A stretch of DNA of 64,000 nucleotides from an uncultured Phocaeicola sp. (GCA_944321335.1 CALUKX010000002.1:1-64000), one strand, 5' to 3'. Positions 19,048 to 28,243 are shown, numbered from the stretch's first letter. Program-made: numbers and translations. The notes: generated by a model from the letters alone, not told the origin.

Positions 19048-19554
19048 ATGAAGAATTTTGCAGCCATCGATTTTGAAACAGCCAACCGTGAACGGTCGAG
19101 CGTATGTAGTGTAGGCATCGTAATAGTACGTGACGGAATCGTCCGGCAGAAAATCTATCGACTGATACATCCGCATCCGAACTATTATAGCTATTGGAAT
19201 ATTCAGGTACATGGACTTACAGCCCAAGATACGGATGCTGCTCCGGTCTTTCCGGATGTATGGAAAGAGATAGCTCCTTTAATCGAAGGATTACCTCTGG
19301 TTGCCCATAACAGTCCTTTCGATGAGGGTTGTCTGAAAGCGGTTTTCAAGACCTATCAGATGGATTATCCAGATTACAAATTCTTCTGCACCTGTCGGGC
19401 GGCACGTAGAATCTTTAAGGACGAAATCCCCGACCACCGGCTGCCGACTGTAGCATTACGCTGCGGATACGACCTGACCAGCCACCATCATGCGCTGGCC
19501 GATGCGGAAGCCTGTGCACAGATAGCCTTACAAATACTTGACGATCCGGAATAA
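19048..19554 (+). CDS. DEDDh 3'-5' exonuclease (DNA polymerase III epsilon-like)
   Basis: 168 residues, one exonuclease domain. ExoI is AIDFETANRERSSVCSVG (Asp and Glu), ExoII is LVAHNSPFDEGCL (Asp), and ExoIII is HHALADAEACAQIA (His and Asp). This is the compact stand-alone type found in Bacteroidales, probably used in DNA repair or RNA/DNA end trimming rather than as a replicase subunit. It has no fused helicase or GIY domain. It is one of the few rightward host genes here. Confidence 0.9.
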   Translation: MKNFAAIDFETANRERSSVCSVGIVIVRDGIVRQKIYRLIHPHPNYYSYWNIQVHGLTAQDTDAAPVFPDVWKEIAPLIEGLPLVAHNSPFDEGCLKAVFKTYQMDYPDYKFFCTCRAARRIFKDEIPDHRLPTVALRCGYDLTSHHHALADAEACAQIALQILDDPE

Positions 19555-19561
19555 GCCAATG

Positions 19562-20080
19562 TCAACATCTGTTTCTTCTATAGCAATAGACAATGCAATA
19601 TGCCAGATAAGCCACTATAAAGACCGATGAAAGAATAATCATCCACTTGCATTTCTGCCGCAAATCCGAGACATAACTTTCTGCGGTTTTATCCGGATCG
19701 ATTGTAATATAGGAATGGGAATCCTTGATCAACAATACCCGGCGATCAACAGGAACCGCCTCCTTGAGAATCCGTTCGGCCTCATCCTTAACATGTCCGG
19801 TTTCCTGACGATATTCAAGCCCTGTCCCGTCGACCGCCTTGTACTCCACCCGATAGATAACAGTCTTGGGATGCAGACGCCGATCCTTGCTGGAAGATGA
19901 CGGATTATCCTTCAAGATTGACGAAACATTGTACGGCACGAATTGACGTACACCTTTATCTATATAAGCTGAAGCTGAGTTAATGGAATTATACTCCTTG
20001 ACAGACTGCCATAAGATGGTTCCCGCCACCACAAACATCAGCAACGTTACGGCATAAAATATTGTTTGCATCTTTTTCAT
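19562..20080 (-). CDS. Two-TM membrane protein of unknown function (DUF3592-like)
   Basis: 172 residues. There is a transmembrane helix near the N-terminus (about 6-25) and another near the C-terminus (about 145-165), with a soluble segment of about 120 residues between them. That segment has IYRVEYKAVDGTGLEYRQETG, then VDRRVLLIKDSHSYITIDPD, which resembles the beta-rich domain of DUF3592 proteins. The function is not known. It ends 8 bp after the convergent exonuclease stop. Confidence 0.6.
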   Translation of the reverse strand: MKKMQTIFYAVTLLMFVVAGTILWQSVKEYNSINSASAYIDKGVRQFVPYNVSSILKDNPSSSSKDRRLHPKTVIYRVEYKAVDGTGLEYRQETGHVKDEAERILKEAVPVDRRVLLIKDSHSYITIDPDKTAESYVSDLRQKCKWMIILSSVFIVAYLAYCIVYCYRRNRC

Positions 20081-20194
20081 ATCAACATTGATTGGACATT
20101 CAAAATTAACAAATATCCGATAAAACGATGCGATTTGTCTCCAATAAAAACAGCCACTTCCTTTACAGGAAATGACTGTCGCTATATCTGTTAT

Positions 20195-21130
20195 TTATTT
20201 CTTCAACATCAGGTTCTTGAATGGTCCCGGATAGGGAGTCTCGAATTCCATCAGCTCACCGGTTACCGGATGATAGAAACAGAGCTTGAAGGCATGCAAA
20301 GCCAATCGGCCCAACGGATCTATTTCACACCCGTAACGGGCATCTCCTACTACCGGATGGCCCAATGTCTGCATGTGTACACGGATCTGGTTCTTACGAC
20401 CGGTTTCAAGTTGCAGTTCGACCAAAGATAATCCATTGGCACGTTTGATGGTGCGGTAATGGGTTACAGAAAACTTTCCGCCATCGTCAACCGGCGAGGA
20501 ACTCACATACAGTTTGCGGTCGGTCAGCCAGGACTCTACTGTTCCGTTATCTTTTTCCATATCCCCCATCACAATAGCCACATAACGGCGGTCGCATACG
20601 ATATCGTGCCAGTTGTCGCGCAACGTATGTTGCGTCTTCTCGTCCTTGGCATACATCATGATTCCCGAAGTTTCACGATCCAGACGATGCACCACAAAAA
20701 TCCGATTGTTGCGGTGACTACGTTTTACATATTCGTTCAGAATATGTTGGGCGGTACGTTCCTTTTGTTTGTCGGTAGCCACGGAAAGCAAGCCGTCCTT
20801 CTTCTCTACCACAATAAGATAGGCATCTTCATACAGAATCTTGAGCATAGGATGACGGAACTCATGTTTGTTCTTCTCCTTGCTCACCTGAACTTTCATA
20901 CCCGGTTTTAACGGATAATTATATTGGGTCTGGATATTGTTGTCGACCAACACCACACGATTGGTAAGCAATGCTTTCACACGGGTACGGCTGATTCCAT
21001 CCATCTTCTTCATCAGGAATTCCATCAGCTCGGCCGGTTCGGTTACATTATATATTGTATATTTCGAAGCAGCACGCGCTCTTGGGCGTCCACCTGCATT
21101 TCCATCTCTTCTTCCCACGATTCTAACCAA
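20195..21130 (-). CDS. RluA-family RNA pseudouridine synthase
   Basis: About 311 residues. An N-terminal S4-like RNA-binding domain (residues about 30-85) is followed by the catalytic domain with HRLDRETSGIMMYAK, which holds the catalytic Asp, and later GRKNQIRVHMQTLGHPVVGD. It isomerises uridine to pseudouridine in rRNA or tRNA, with the target site not predictable. The frame opens at TTG (21130), directly abutting the rlmD stop, and an in-frame GTG at 21118 is an equally good start (307 residues). It is co-transcribed with rlmD, another RNA-modification gene. Confidence 0.92.
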   Translation of the reverse strand: MVRIVGRRDGNAGGRPRARAASKYTIYNVTEPAELMEFLMKKMDGISRTRVKALLTNRVVLVDNNIQTQYNYPLKPGMKVQVSKEKNKHEFRHPMLKILYEDAYLIVVEKKDGLLSVATDKQKERTAQHILNEYVKRSHRNNRIFVVHRLDRETSGIMMYAKDEKTQHTLRDNWHDIVCDRRYVAIVMGDMEKDNGTVESWLTDRKLYVSSSPVDDGGKFSVTHYRTIKRANGLSLVELQLETGRKNQIRVHMQTLGHPVVGDARYGCEIDPLGRLALHAFKLCFYHPVTGELMEFETPYPGPFKNLMLKK

Positions 21131-22609
21131 TTAAACGTTTCTTTTTTCCAATAATACTACATTCTCCACATGATGTGTATGCGGGAACATATCTACCGGC
21201 TGAACAGCCGTTACCTTATATTTCGCATCAAGCAACTGAAGATCACGTGCCTGGGTTGCCGGATTACAGCTCACATATACAATACGTTTCGGTTCTGCAA
21301 AAAGGATGACATCGATCACATCGTTGTGCATGCCGGCACGAGGAGGATCGGTAATGATTACATCCGGACGTCCATGCTCATTGATGAAATCCTGTGTCAG
21401 AATATCTTTCATATCACCGGCATAGAACAAGGTATTTGTGATGCCGTTGATTTGTGAATTGACTTTAGCGTCTTCAATCGCTTCGGGCACATATTCAATA
21501 CCGATTACCTTACGGGCACGACGCGAAACGAAGTTGGCGATGGTTCCGGTACCGGTATACAAATCGTACACGAGCTCATCACCTGCCAGTCCTGCAAATT
21601 CACGTGCCACCTTATATAAATTATAAGCTTGTTCGGAATTGGTTTGATAGAACGATTTCGGACCTACCTTGAAGCGCAGACCTTCCATCTCCTCGAAGAT
21701 GTGGTCATTGCCCTTGAACACCTCTACATCAAGATCGCCGATTGTATCATTACATTTATTATTAACAACATAAAGCAGCGACGTAATCTGCGGGAACTTG
21801 TCGGCAACGAACTGTAACAGTTCCTTCATCTTGTCCATCTGTTCGTCGTTCACAATCTTGCACTGGAGCAGTACCATCAACTCACCGGTAGATGAAGTAC
21901 GCACCATCATATTACGCAGCATACCGTTCTGGGTACGCAAGTCGAAAAATTCGTAATTGTGTTCGTAAGCGTAATCGCGGATCGCGTTACGGATCTGATT
22001 AGAAATATCATCCTGCAACCAACATTTCTCGATAGCCAATACCTTGTCGAATGCTCCCGGAATATGGAAACCAACCGCATTCATCTGGTCGTATTTCACA
22101 TCCTGCTTCACCTCCTCTTCGGTCAGCCAACGTTTGTTCGAGAAAGTAAACTCAAGCTTGTTACGATAGAATCGGGTCTTTTCAGAACCCAGGATAGGCA
22201 TAAATTCCGGCAGTTCCACCTTTCCGATACGGGTCAAGTTATCGAACACCTGTTTCTGCTTGTACCGGATCTGGTCTTCATAAGCCAGACATTGCCATTT
22301 ACAGCCGCCACACACTCCATAATGCTGGCAGAACGGTTCGGTACGCATCGGCGACTTTTCATGAAATTTCACCGCCACCGCTTCGGCATAATGGTTCTTC
22401 TTGCGTTTCACCTGCAAGTCGACCACATCGCCCGGTACCACATAAGGTACAAAAATCACCAAGTCATTCACTTTAGCCACTGCTTTACCCTCTGCGGCTA
22501 CATCCGTAATCGTTACTTTTTCCAGTAAAGGAAGTTCTTTTTTCTTTCTTGCCACGTCTGTTTTCTCTAAATCCAATTTGGGAGCAAAATTACGAAATAA
22601 ATCCGACAT
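21131..22609 (-). CDS. rlmD: 23S rRNA (uracil-5-)-methyltransferase RlmD/RumA family
   Basis: 492 residues from the ATG at 22609. The frame stays open to 22774, but the added N-terminus is Cys/His/Leu-rich and unlike the family. A TRAM domain (about 20-90) is followed by an iron-sulphur cluster cysteine set, CQHYGVCGGCKWQC. The SAM-binding motif is DLYTGTGTIANFVS, and the catalytic cysteine is in YVSCNPATQARDL. It methylates a specific uridine of 23S rRNA (U1939 in E. coli) using S-adenosylmethionine. The next gene, the pseudouridine synthase, abuts it. Confidence 0.92.
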   Translation of the reverse strand: MSDLFRNFAPKLDLEKTDVARKKKELPLLEKVTITDVAAEGKAVAKVNDLVIFVPYVVPGDVVDLQVKRKKNHYAEAVAVKFHEKSPMRTEPFCQHYGVCGGCKWQCLAYEDQIRYKQKQVFDNLTRIGKVELPEFMPILGSEKTRFYRNKLEFTFSNKRWLTEEEVKQDVKYDQMNAVGFHIPGAFDKVLAIEKCWLQDDISNQIRNAIRDYAYEHNYEFFDLRTQNGMLRNMMVRTSSTGELMVLLQCKIVNDEQMDKMKELLQFVADKFPQITSLLYVVNNKCNDTIGDLDVEVFKGNDHIFEEMEGLRFKVGPKSFYQTNSEQAYNLYKVAREFAGLAGDELVYDLYTGTGTIANFVSRRARKVIGIEYVPEAIEDAKVNSQINGITNTLFYAGDMKDILTQDFINEHGRPDVIITDPPRAGMHNDVIDVILFAEPKRIVYVSCNPATQARDLQLLDAKYKVTAVQPVDMFPHTHHVENVVLLEKRNV

Positions 22610-22684
22610 TCTGTCATTATTCGGCAAGAACTTGCTTTTGTAAACTCTATATTGCAAAACATAATGTAAAAAATGCCGATAACA

Positions 22685-22715
22685 TTTGTTTATTAATAAA
22701 ATATGAATAGTTTTG
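22685..22715 (+). promoter_or_regulatory. ppdK promoter, near-perfect Bacteroidota consensus
   Basis: TTTG (22685-22688), a 19-bp spacer, then TAGTTTTG (22708-22715) match TTTG-N19-TAnnTTTG exactly. The expected start site is near 22722, leaving a leader of about 115 bp before the ppdK ATG. Confidence 0.8.
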
Positions 22716-22836
22716 CATTTACATAACACATGGGCAAAGTTGCAGCTGCAGAAGATGCAGTCTGTTTCTCCCAAGCTATGTTACCTTAAACAAATACGTA
22801 TTGATAAATTATAACCTTAAAAAGACATTGAAAAAC

Positions 22837-25557
22837 ATGGAAAAGAAAAGAGTCTATACTTTCGGCAACGGTCATGCCGAAGGTAAAGCCGACATGAGAA
22901 ATCTTTTAGGTGGCAAGGGAGCGAACCTTGCGGAAATGAATTTGATCGGAGTCCCGGTTCCTCCAGGATTCACCATCACGACGGAAGTCTGTAACGAATA
23001 TTTCGAAAAAGGGAAAGAGGATGTAGTTACTCTCTTGAAAGAAGATGTGGAACGCTCTATAGCCGGCATCGAAGAGTTGATGAAATCGAAGTTCGGCGAT
23101 GTAGAGAATCCATTGTTGGTTTCTGTCCGCTCGGGTGCAAGAGCATCTATGCCGGGTATGATGGATACAATCCTGAACCTGGGTTTGAATGATGAAGTGG
23201 TTGTCGGTCTGGCAAAGAAAACCGGCAACGAACGTTTTGCATGGGATTCATACCGCCGTTTCGTACAAATGTACGGTGATGTGGTTTTGGGTATGAAACC
23301 GACAAACAAAGATGACATCGACCCGTTCGAAGCTATCATTGAAGATATAAAGAAACAGAAAGGGGTAACGCTCGACAACGAACTCGATGTGAATGACCTG
23401 AAAGAATTGGTAACCCGTTTCAAGGCTGCCGTAAAGGCTCAGACCGGTCAGGATTTCCCAAGCTGTGCGTATGAACAATTGTGGGGAGCTATCTGCGCCG
23501 TATTCGATTCCTGGATGAACGAACGTGCCATCCTTTATCGTAAGATGGAAGGTATTCCTGCCGAATGGGGTACTGCCGTCAACGTACAGGCTATGGTATT
23601 CGGTAATATGGGTAACACATCGGCTACAGGTGTATGTTTCTCTCGCGATGCCGCTACCGGTGAAGACTTGTTCAACGGCGAATACCTGATCAACGCTCAG
23701 GGAGAAGATGTTGTAGCCGGTATCCGTACTCCGCAACAGATTACCAAGATCGGTTCCCAGCGTTGGGCTAAGCTGCAAGGTATCTCCGAAGAAGAACGCG
23801 TCCGTACCTATCCTTCTATGGAAGAAGCAATGCCGGAAATCTATCACGAGCTGGATGCGTTGCAGACCAAACTTGAAAACCATTATCACGATATGCAGGA
23901 TATGGAATTTACCGTACAGGAAGGTAAGTTGTGGTTCCTGCAGACACGAAACGGTAAACGTACCGGTGCCGCAATGGTACGTATAGCCATGGAAATGTTG
24001 AAGCAAGGCATGATTGATGAAAAGACTGCTATCCTGCGTTGCGAGCCGAATAAGCTCGATGAACTCCTCCACCCTGTTTTCGATAAGGAGGCTTTGCGTA
24101 AGGCTAAGGTCTTGACAAGAGGTTTGCCGGCTTCTCCGGGTGCAGCTTGTGGACAGATCGTATTCTTTGCCGAAGATGCAGCACGTTGGCGTGCCGACGG
24201 ACATCGTGTGGTTCTTGTCCGTATCGAAACTTCTCCGGAAGATTTGGCCGGTATGACTGCAGCCGAAGGTATTCTGACAGCACGTGGCGGTATGACATCG
24301 CATGCAGCAGTAGTTGCCCGCGGTATGGGTAAATGTTGTGTATCAGGTGCAGGAGCCATCAATGTCGACTATAAAGCACGTACCGTAGAAATCGATGGTA
24401 TCGTAATGAAGGAAGGTGATTTCATCTCCATCAACGGTAGTACAGGTGAAGTTTACGAAGGTAAGATTGCAACCCGTGCCGCCGAAGTTTCCGGCGATTT
24501 CGCTACACTGATGGATTTGTGCAACAAATATACCCGCATGCAGGTTCGTACCAACGCCGATACTCCACACGATGCAGAAGTGGCACGTGGCTTCGGTGCA
24601 TCAGGTATCGGACTCTGCCGTACTGAACACATGTTCTTCGAGAACAAGAAGATTGTGGCAATGCGTGAAATGATTTTGGCTCCGGATGCAGAAGGACGCA
24701 AGAAGGCACTTGCCAAATTGTTGCCTTACCAGAAGGCCGACTTCAAAGGTATCTTCACTGCTATGGACGGTTATCCGGTCAATGTACGTCTGCTCGACCC
24801 ACCTTTGCATGAATTCGTTCCGCACGATCTGAAAGGACAGCAGGAAATGGCCGATGCAATGGGCGTAACAGTCGAATATATCCATCAACGCGTAGAAAGC
24901 CTGAGCGAAAACAACCCGATGTTGGGTCATCGTGGTTGCCGTTTGGGTAATACTTATCCGGAAATCACAGAAATGCAGACAAGAGCTATTTTAGGAGCAG
25001 CATGTGAACTGAAGAAAGAAGGATACGACCCGCATCCGGAAATCATGGTTCCTCTGATCGGTATCTTGTACGAGTTCGAGGCTCAGGAAAAGATTATCCG
25101 TCAAACCGCAGCCGAAGTATTCAAGGAAGAAGGTGTGGAAGTGCCGTATAAGGTAGGTACAATGATTGAAGTACCTCGTGCCGCTCTGACTGCCAACCGT
25201 ATCGCATCACGTGCCGAATACTTCTCATTCGGAACAAACGACCTGACTCAGATGACTTTCGGATATTCTCGTGATGATATCGCATCCTTCCTGCCGGTTT
25301 ACCTCGACAAGAAGATTCTGAAAGTTGACCCGTTCCAGGTACTCGACCAGAACGGTGTGGGCCAGTTGGTTGAAATGGCTGTAGAAAAAGGCCGTTCAGT
25401 ACGTCCTGACTTGAAATGCGGTATTTGTGGTGAACATGGCGGTGAGCCTTCGTCTGTAAAATTCTGCCACAAAGTAGGGCTGAACTATGTATCATGCTCT
25501 CCGTTCCGTGTACCGGTAGCCAGACTTGCTGCGGCGCAGGCTGCACTTGAAGAATAA
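22837..25557 (+). CDS. ppdK: Pyruvate, phosphate dikinase
   Basis: 906 residues, standard length. It interconverts pyruvate, ATP and phosphate with phosphoenolpyruvate, AMP and pyrophosphate. The N-terminal ATP-grasp domain begins GGKGANLAEM. The swivelling phosphohistidine domain has GGMTSHAAVVARGMGKCCVSG (read as two parts), with the catalytic His. The C-terminal PEP-binding TIM barrel has SFGTNDLTQMTFGYSRDD and a CGICGEHGG motif. The ATG at 22837 (MEKKRVYTFG) is chosen over an upstream TTG at 22801. The strong promoter at 22685-22715 and terminator at 25585-25628 make it a single-gene unit. The prophage is inserted just after it. Confidence 0.97.
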   Translation: MEKKRVYTFGNGHAEGKADMRNLLGGKGANLAEMNLIGVPVPPGFTITTEVCNEYFEKGKEDVVTLLKEDVERSIAGIEELMKSKFGDVENPLLVSVRSGARASMPGMMDTILNLGLNDEVVVGLAKKTGNERFAWDSYRRFVQMYGDVVLGMKPTNKDDIDPFEAIIEDIKKQKGVTLDNELDVNDLKELVTRFKAAVKAQTGQDFPSCAYEQLWGAICAVFDSWMNERAILYRKMEGIPAEWGTAVNVQAMVFGNMGNTSATGVCFSRDAATGEDLFNGEYLINAQGEDVVAGIRTPQQITKIGSQRWAKLQGISEEERVRTYPSMEEAMPEIYHELDALQTKLENHYHDMQDMEFTVQEGKLWFLQTRNGKRTGAAMVRIAMEMLKQGMIDEKTAILRCEPNKLDELLHPVFDKEALRKAKVLTRGLPASPGAACGQIVFFAEDAARWRADGHRVVLVRIETSPEDLAGMTAAEGILTARGGMTSHAAVVARGMGKCCVSGAGAINVDYKARTVEIDGIVMKEGDFISINGSTGEVYEGKIATRAAEVSGDFATLMDLCNKYTRMQVRTNADTPHDAEVARGFGASGIGLCRTEHMFFENKKIVAMREMILAPDAEGRKKALAKLLPYQKADFKGIFTAMDGYPVNVRLLDPPLHEFVPHDLKGQQEMADAMGVTVEYIHQRVESLSENNPMLGHRGCRLGNTYPEITEMQTRAILGAACELKKEGYDPHPEIMVPLIGILYEFEAQEKIIRQTAAEVFKEEGVEVPYKVGTMIEVPRAALTANRIASRAEYFSFGTNDLTQMTFGYSRDDIASFLPVYLDKKILKVDPFQVLDQNGVGQLVEMAVEKGRSVRPDLKCGICGEHGGEPSSVKFCHKVGLNYVSCSPFRVPVARLAAAQAALEE

Positions 25558-25584
25558 GCGGAAACACTTAAATATCAGATAATT

Positions 25585-25628
25585 AGGCGGTAATCACTTG
25601 TTATAGAGCGGTTACCGCCTATGTTTTT
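25585..25628 (+). terminator. ppdK terminator
   Basis: Perfect 9-bp stem, AGGCGGTAA (25585-25593) with TTACCGCCT (25612-25620), followed by a run of T. It marks the last host feature before the prophage. Confidence 0.85.
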
Positions 25629-25670
25629 TATTTGCATTTTACACGGTTTTTGTATATTTTGCAGCTAAAA

Positions 25671-25724
25671 ACTTACAGTATACTTACAGTAGAAGAAACC
25701 TCTACTTACAGTAAACTTACAGTA
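25671..25724 (+). repeat. Four phased ACTTACAGTA direct repeats (candidate integrase arm sites)
   Basis: Exact 10-bp copies at 25671-25680, 25682-25691, 25704-25713 and 25715-25724. Start-to-start spacings are 11, 22 and 11 bp, so all lie on the same face of the helix. They sit 44 bp before the integrase ATG at the prophage edge, where arm-type binding sites of a tyrosine integrase or an autoregulatory operator are expected. Confidence 0.8.
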
Positions 25725-25767
25725 AAATATATCGGGTAATACGAAGTAAAACAAAACATTATATATT

Positions 25768-27252
25768 ATGGCTACATTTAAGGCTTGTGTTAGGAGTAAA
25801 AGGAAAGATGGATTTTATCCCGTCTATATTAGAATCGTTCACCAGACGGCACCGGAATATATAAAGACGAATAAGATGGTGGACAGTAAAGGGCTTACAA
25901 AGACAAAGGAAATAAAGGATCCTTTTGTACTGAAGTATTGTGCCGAATGTATTACCGATTACGTGGAACGGCTGAACCGAGTGGACACCAGCACATGGTC
26001 AGTGAAAGAAGTGAAGGAATATCTTCTTTCTGGAGATACAGACATTTCTTTCTCCCAATATGCGAGGAAATACCATGACGAAATGATTGATGCCGGGCAA
26101 AAGAGGAATGCACGTAACTATGAACTTGCATACCAGCACCTGGAGAGATTCGCCGGCACCAACAAGGTGATGTTCTCTCACCTTACTTCTTCCTTCATTG
26201 AAAAATGGATAAATACCCTTTCCACTTCCAAGCGTGCAAAGGAAATGTACCCTATCTGCATCCGTCAGATCACTAAAGCTGCACTGGTAGAATACAACGA
26301 CTACGACAACGGTATCATACGTATAAAGACAAACCCGTGGGTAAAAGTGAAGATTCCGAAAGCTGACGTTCCTGAAAAGCTGGCGATAACCCCCGAAGCG
26401 TGCCGGGAGTTCTTTTCAGCACCGCTGCCGGTATCAAAGATGGCTTCCCCACTTCCTGAACTTGGGCGTGACGTTGCTATGATGGTGATTTGCCTTGCCG
26501 GTATCAACACGATTGACCTCTATGAAATGAAGAAATCCAATTACGTGGACGGTATTCTGAAATACAACCGGGCGAAGACACGGAAAGCAAGGACAGATTC
26601 TGCCTACATTGAAATGCGTGTTCCTCCTATTCTGGAACCGGTCATGCAGAAATACATGACGACTGATCCGGAAGACGATTTCCTGTTCTCTTTCCACAAG
26701 AGGCATACCACATCGGACAGCTTCGGGGCAAACGTCAATATCGGTATAAAGAAGATATGTGCATCGCTCAATATCCTAAAGGAGCAGCAATACTGCATAT
26801 ACACCTTCCGGCATACATGGGGAACCATCGCACGGAACGATTGTGGCGCATCGGTGGATGAAGTGGCATTCGCCATGAACCATGCAGCCGGCTACAGTGT
26901 GACACGTGGGTATCTGAAGATTGACTTTCTCCCGGCATGGAAACTCAATGAGAAGGTGGTGGAGTTCATCTTCTTTACAGACAAGGCTTCCAGACATGAA
27001 GACACGAACACCGAAGAAAACACGTTGCGTATCTCACCAAAATATCTGATACATGGTTCCATGTACTTCCGTGGAAGATTGTTGCACGAGATAGAGGATA
27101 TAGGTTTCAACAACAAGGAAGAAGTCATTGCCCAACTTGCAAAGTATATACCGGAAGATATTCCTGAACGGTCGATGATTCAGTTCAAGGTTGAGAACAA
27201 GGACAAGGACCAGCTGGCCATCTATGAACGCATGAAAGGCAAAGGAGTGTAG
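25768..27252 (+). CDS. Prophage tyrosine recombinase (integrase)
   Basis: 494 residues. The N-terminal arm-binding region (1-75) and SAM-like core-binding domain (about 95-200) precede the catalytic domain. Catalytic residues visible are Arg348 in YTFRHTWGT, His372 in MNHAAGYS and the tyrosine nucleophile Tyr382 in TRGYLKID. The first conserved Arg is replaced by Asn247 (AGINTIDLYEMK), and the usual His of the HxxR box is Tyr345. Loss of ArgI is known in IntDOT of the Bacteroides element CTnDOT, so this may still be active. A C-terminal extension of about 90 residues after the nucleophile is unusual. The enzyme should integrate and excise this prophage. It is preceded by phased repeats and followed by a terminator. 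Confidence 0.92.
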   Translation: MATFKACVRSKRKDGFYPVYIRIVHQTAPEYIKTNKMVDSKGLTKTKEIKDPFVLKYCAECITDYVERLNRVDTSTWSVKEVKEYLLSGDTDISFSQYARKYHDEMIDAGQKRNARNYELAYQHLERFAGTNKVMFSHLTSSFIEKWINTLSTSKRAKEMYPICIRQITKAALVEYNDYDNGIIRIKTNPWVKVKIPKADVPEKLAITPEACREFFSAPLPVSKMASPLPELGRDVAMMVICLAGINTIDLYEMKKSNYVDGILKYNRAKTRKARTDSAYIEMRVPPILEPVMQKYMTTDPEDDFLFSFHKRHTTSDSFGANVNIGIKKICASLNILKEQQYCIYTFRHTWGTIARNDCGASVDEVAFAMNHAAGYSVTRGYLKIDFLPAWKLNEKVVEFIFFTDKASRHEDTNTEENTLRISPKYLIHGSMYFRGRLLHEIEDIGFNNKEEVIAQLAKYIPEDIPERSMIQFKVENKDKDQLAIYERMKGKGV

Positions 27253-27270
27253 ATTTCACACAGGCAATAT

Positions 27271-27306
27271 AAAGGGACATCGGATAACCGGTGCCCCTTT
27301 TTTGTT
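27271..27306 (+). terminator. Integrase terminator
   Basis: AAAGGG and CATCGG pair with CCGGTG and CCCTTT (one G-T pair and one bulge) around ATAA, followed by TTTTTT. It lies between the integrase and the convergent 99-residue gene and could serve both. Confidence 0.75.
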
Positions 27307-27329
27307 GTTCTAAAGTAGACGATAATAGA

Positions 27330-27629
27330 CTATTCATCCTCTTCTTCATCATCTTTGGGTGCCCTTGACAATGCGATCAGTGTGTCTTCGATTGTCTTCT
27401 TCCCTTCTGTCGATATATCAACAGCCGTGTTCTGCAATTTCGGTACGACGTAAGGCATCAGCTTTTCGGCAAGCATCAGGCGGTCCTTCGGCGATAACTT
27501 GTAGAAATCATCTTTGAACTTCTCGTTGTTCGTGTAATCAATCAGCAACGAGGAAAGACACTCCTTAACCTGCCTTGTGACCTTGTTGGGCGTGCCGGCC
27601 TGCCTTCCACCTGTCTTCTTTCCTTTCAT
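27330..27629 (-). CDS. Small phage protein, possible terminase-small-subunit-like
   Basis: 99 residues. It starts with a basic GRQAGTPNKVTRQVKE segment, typical of many Bacteroidota phage proteins of the type KGGRPKGSPNKVT, followed by helical SPKDRLMLAEKLMPYVVPKL and an acidic tail (APKDDEEEDE). Proteins of this pattern are often found near packaging genes and may bind DNA. The small-terminase role is a guess, as no fold evidence is available here. It is divergent from the ejection-protein genes, with which it shares an 11-bp inverted repeat in the intergenic region. Confidence 0.65.
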   Translation of the reverse strand: MKGKKTGGRQAGTPNKVTRQVKECLSSLLIDYTNNEKFKDDFYKLSPKDRLMLAEKLMPYVVPKLQNTAVDISTEGKKTIEDTLIALSRAPKDDEEEDE

Positions 27630-27644
27630 TCGTTACCCTCCTTC

Positions 27645-27710
27645 GTTAATACTTAAAATAATCAAGCAAATATACACCCTTAACTTAGCCACAGACTTAT
27701 AAGTATTAAC
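27645..27710. promoter_or_regulatory. Symmetric 11-bp inverted repeat in a divergent intergenic region
   Basis: GTTAATACTTA (27645-27655) and its exact complement TAAGTATTAAC (27700-27710) sit 16-18 bp before the start codons of the two divergent genes. Between them, CAAATATA (27667-27674) gives a minus-strand TATATTTG -7 element. It is likely a shared operator or paired leader element. Confidence 0.55.
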
Positions 27711-27727
27711 TCAAAAAATAATCGATT

Positions 27728-28231
27728 ATGGGACTGATAGGTGGCGCAATCGGCGCAGGTATATCCGCTATAGGCGGAATCTTCGGAGGTATATCCGCAA
27801 GCAAGGCGATGAAGAAAGTCAAACGGAACATCGAGCAGCAACAGAAGGAAAATCAGGACTGGTACGATAGACGGTACAATGAAGACGCTACACAACGTGC
27901 GGATGCACAGCGTATGATTACGATGGTGAACGAATCAATCAAGAAGCGGAACAAGCAGGCGGCCGGTGCCGCCGCTGTCATGGGAGGTTCCGAGGAAGCT
28001 GTGGCAATGGCCAAGGAAGCGAACAATCAGGCGTTGTCTGACACCACTTCGCAGATTGTGGCGAACGCAGAACAGCGTAAGGACAATATCGAACAGCAGT
28101 ACCTCAACAGAAAGGCTGATCTGAACCAGCAGCTTAACGACCTCCAGATGAAGAAGGCCCAGAACACCGCACAGGCTATCCAAGGTGTAACGAGTGCGGC
28201 ACAGAGTATAGGAAACGCTTTACCATTCTAA
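27728..28231 (+). CDS. Phage internal virion/DNA-ejection-like protein (small)
   Basis: 167 residues. Residues 1-30 form a glycine-zipper hydrophobic helix (GLIGGAIGAGISAIGGIFGG), which can insert in membranes. The rest is charged, glutamine-rich coiled coil. Size, hydrophobic N-terminus and position before two larger virion-like genes resemble T7 gp14-type internal proteins of podoviruses, which are ejected first and form an outer-membrane channel. No sequence homology to gp14 is claimed. It is the first gene of a rightward run (12 bp to the next gene). Confidence 0.65.
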   Translation: MGLIGGAIGAGISAIGGIFGGISASKAMKKVKRNIEQQQKENQDWYDRRYNEDATQRADAQRMITMVNESIKKRNKQAAGAAAVMGGSEEAVAMAKEANNQALSDTTSQIVANAEQRKDNIEQQYLNRKADLNQQLNDLQMKKAQNTAQAIQGVTSAAQSIGNALPF

Positions 28232-28243
28232 TAATCTTCAACT

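Noticed and set aside
23248..24303. 351-codon leftward frame opposite ppdK
   Set aside because: Antisense of a highly conserved gene with biased codons. No start context or domain supports it.
25671..25724. Short repeats as a CRISPR array
   Set aside because: Units are 10 bp with 1- and 12-bp gaps, far too short for repeat-spacer architecture, and no cas gene is near.
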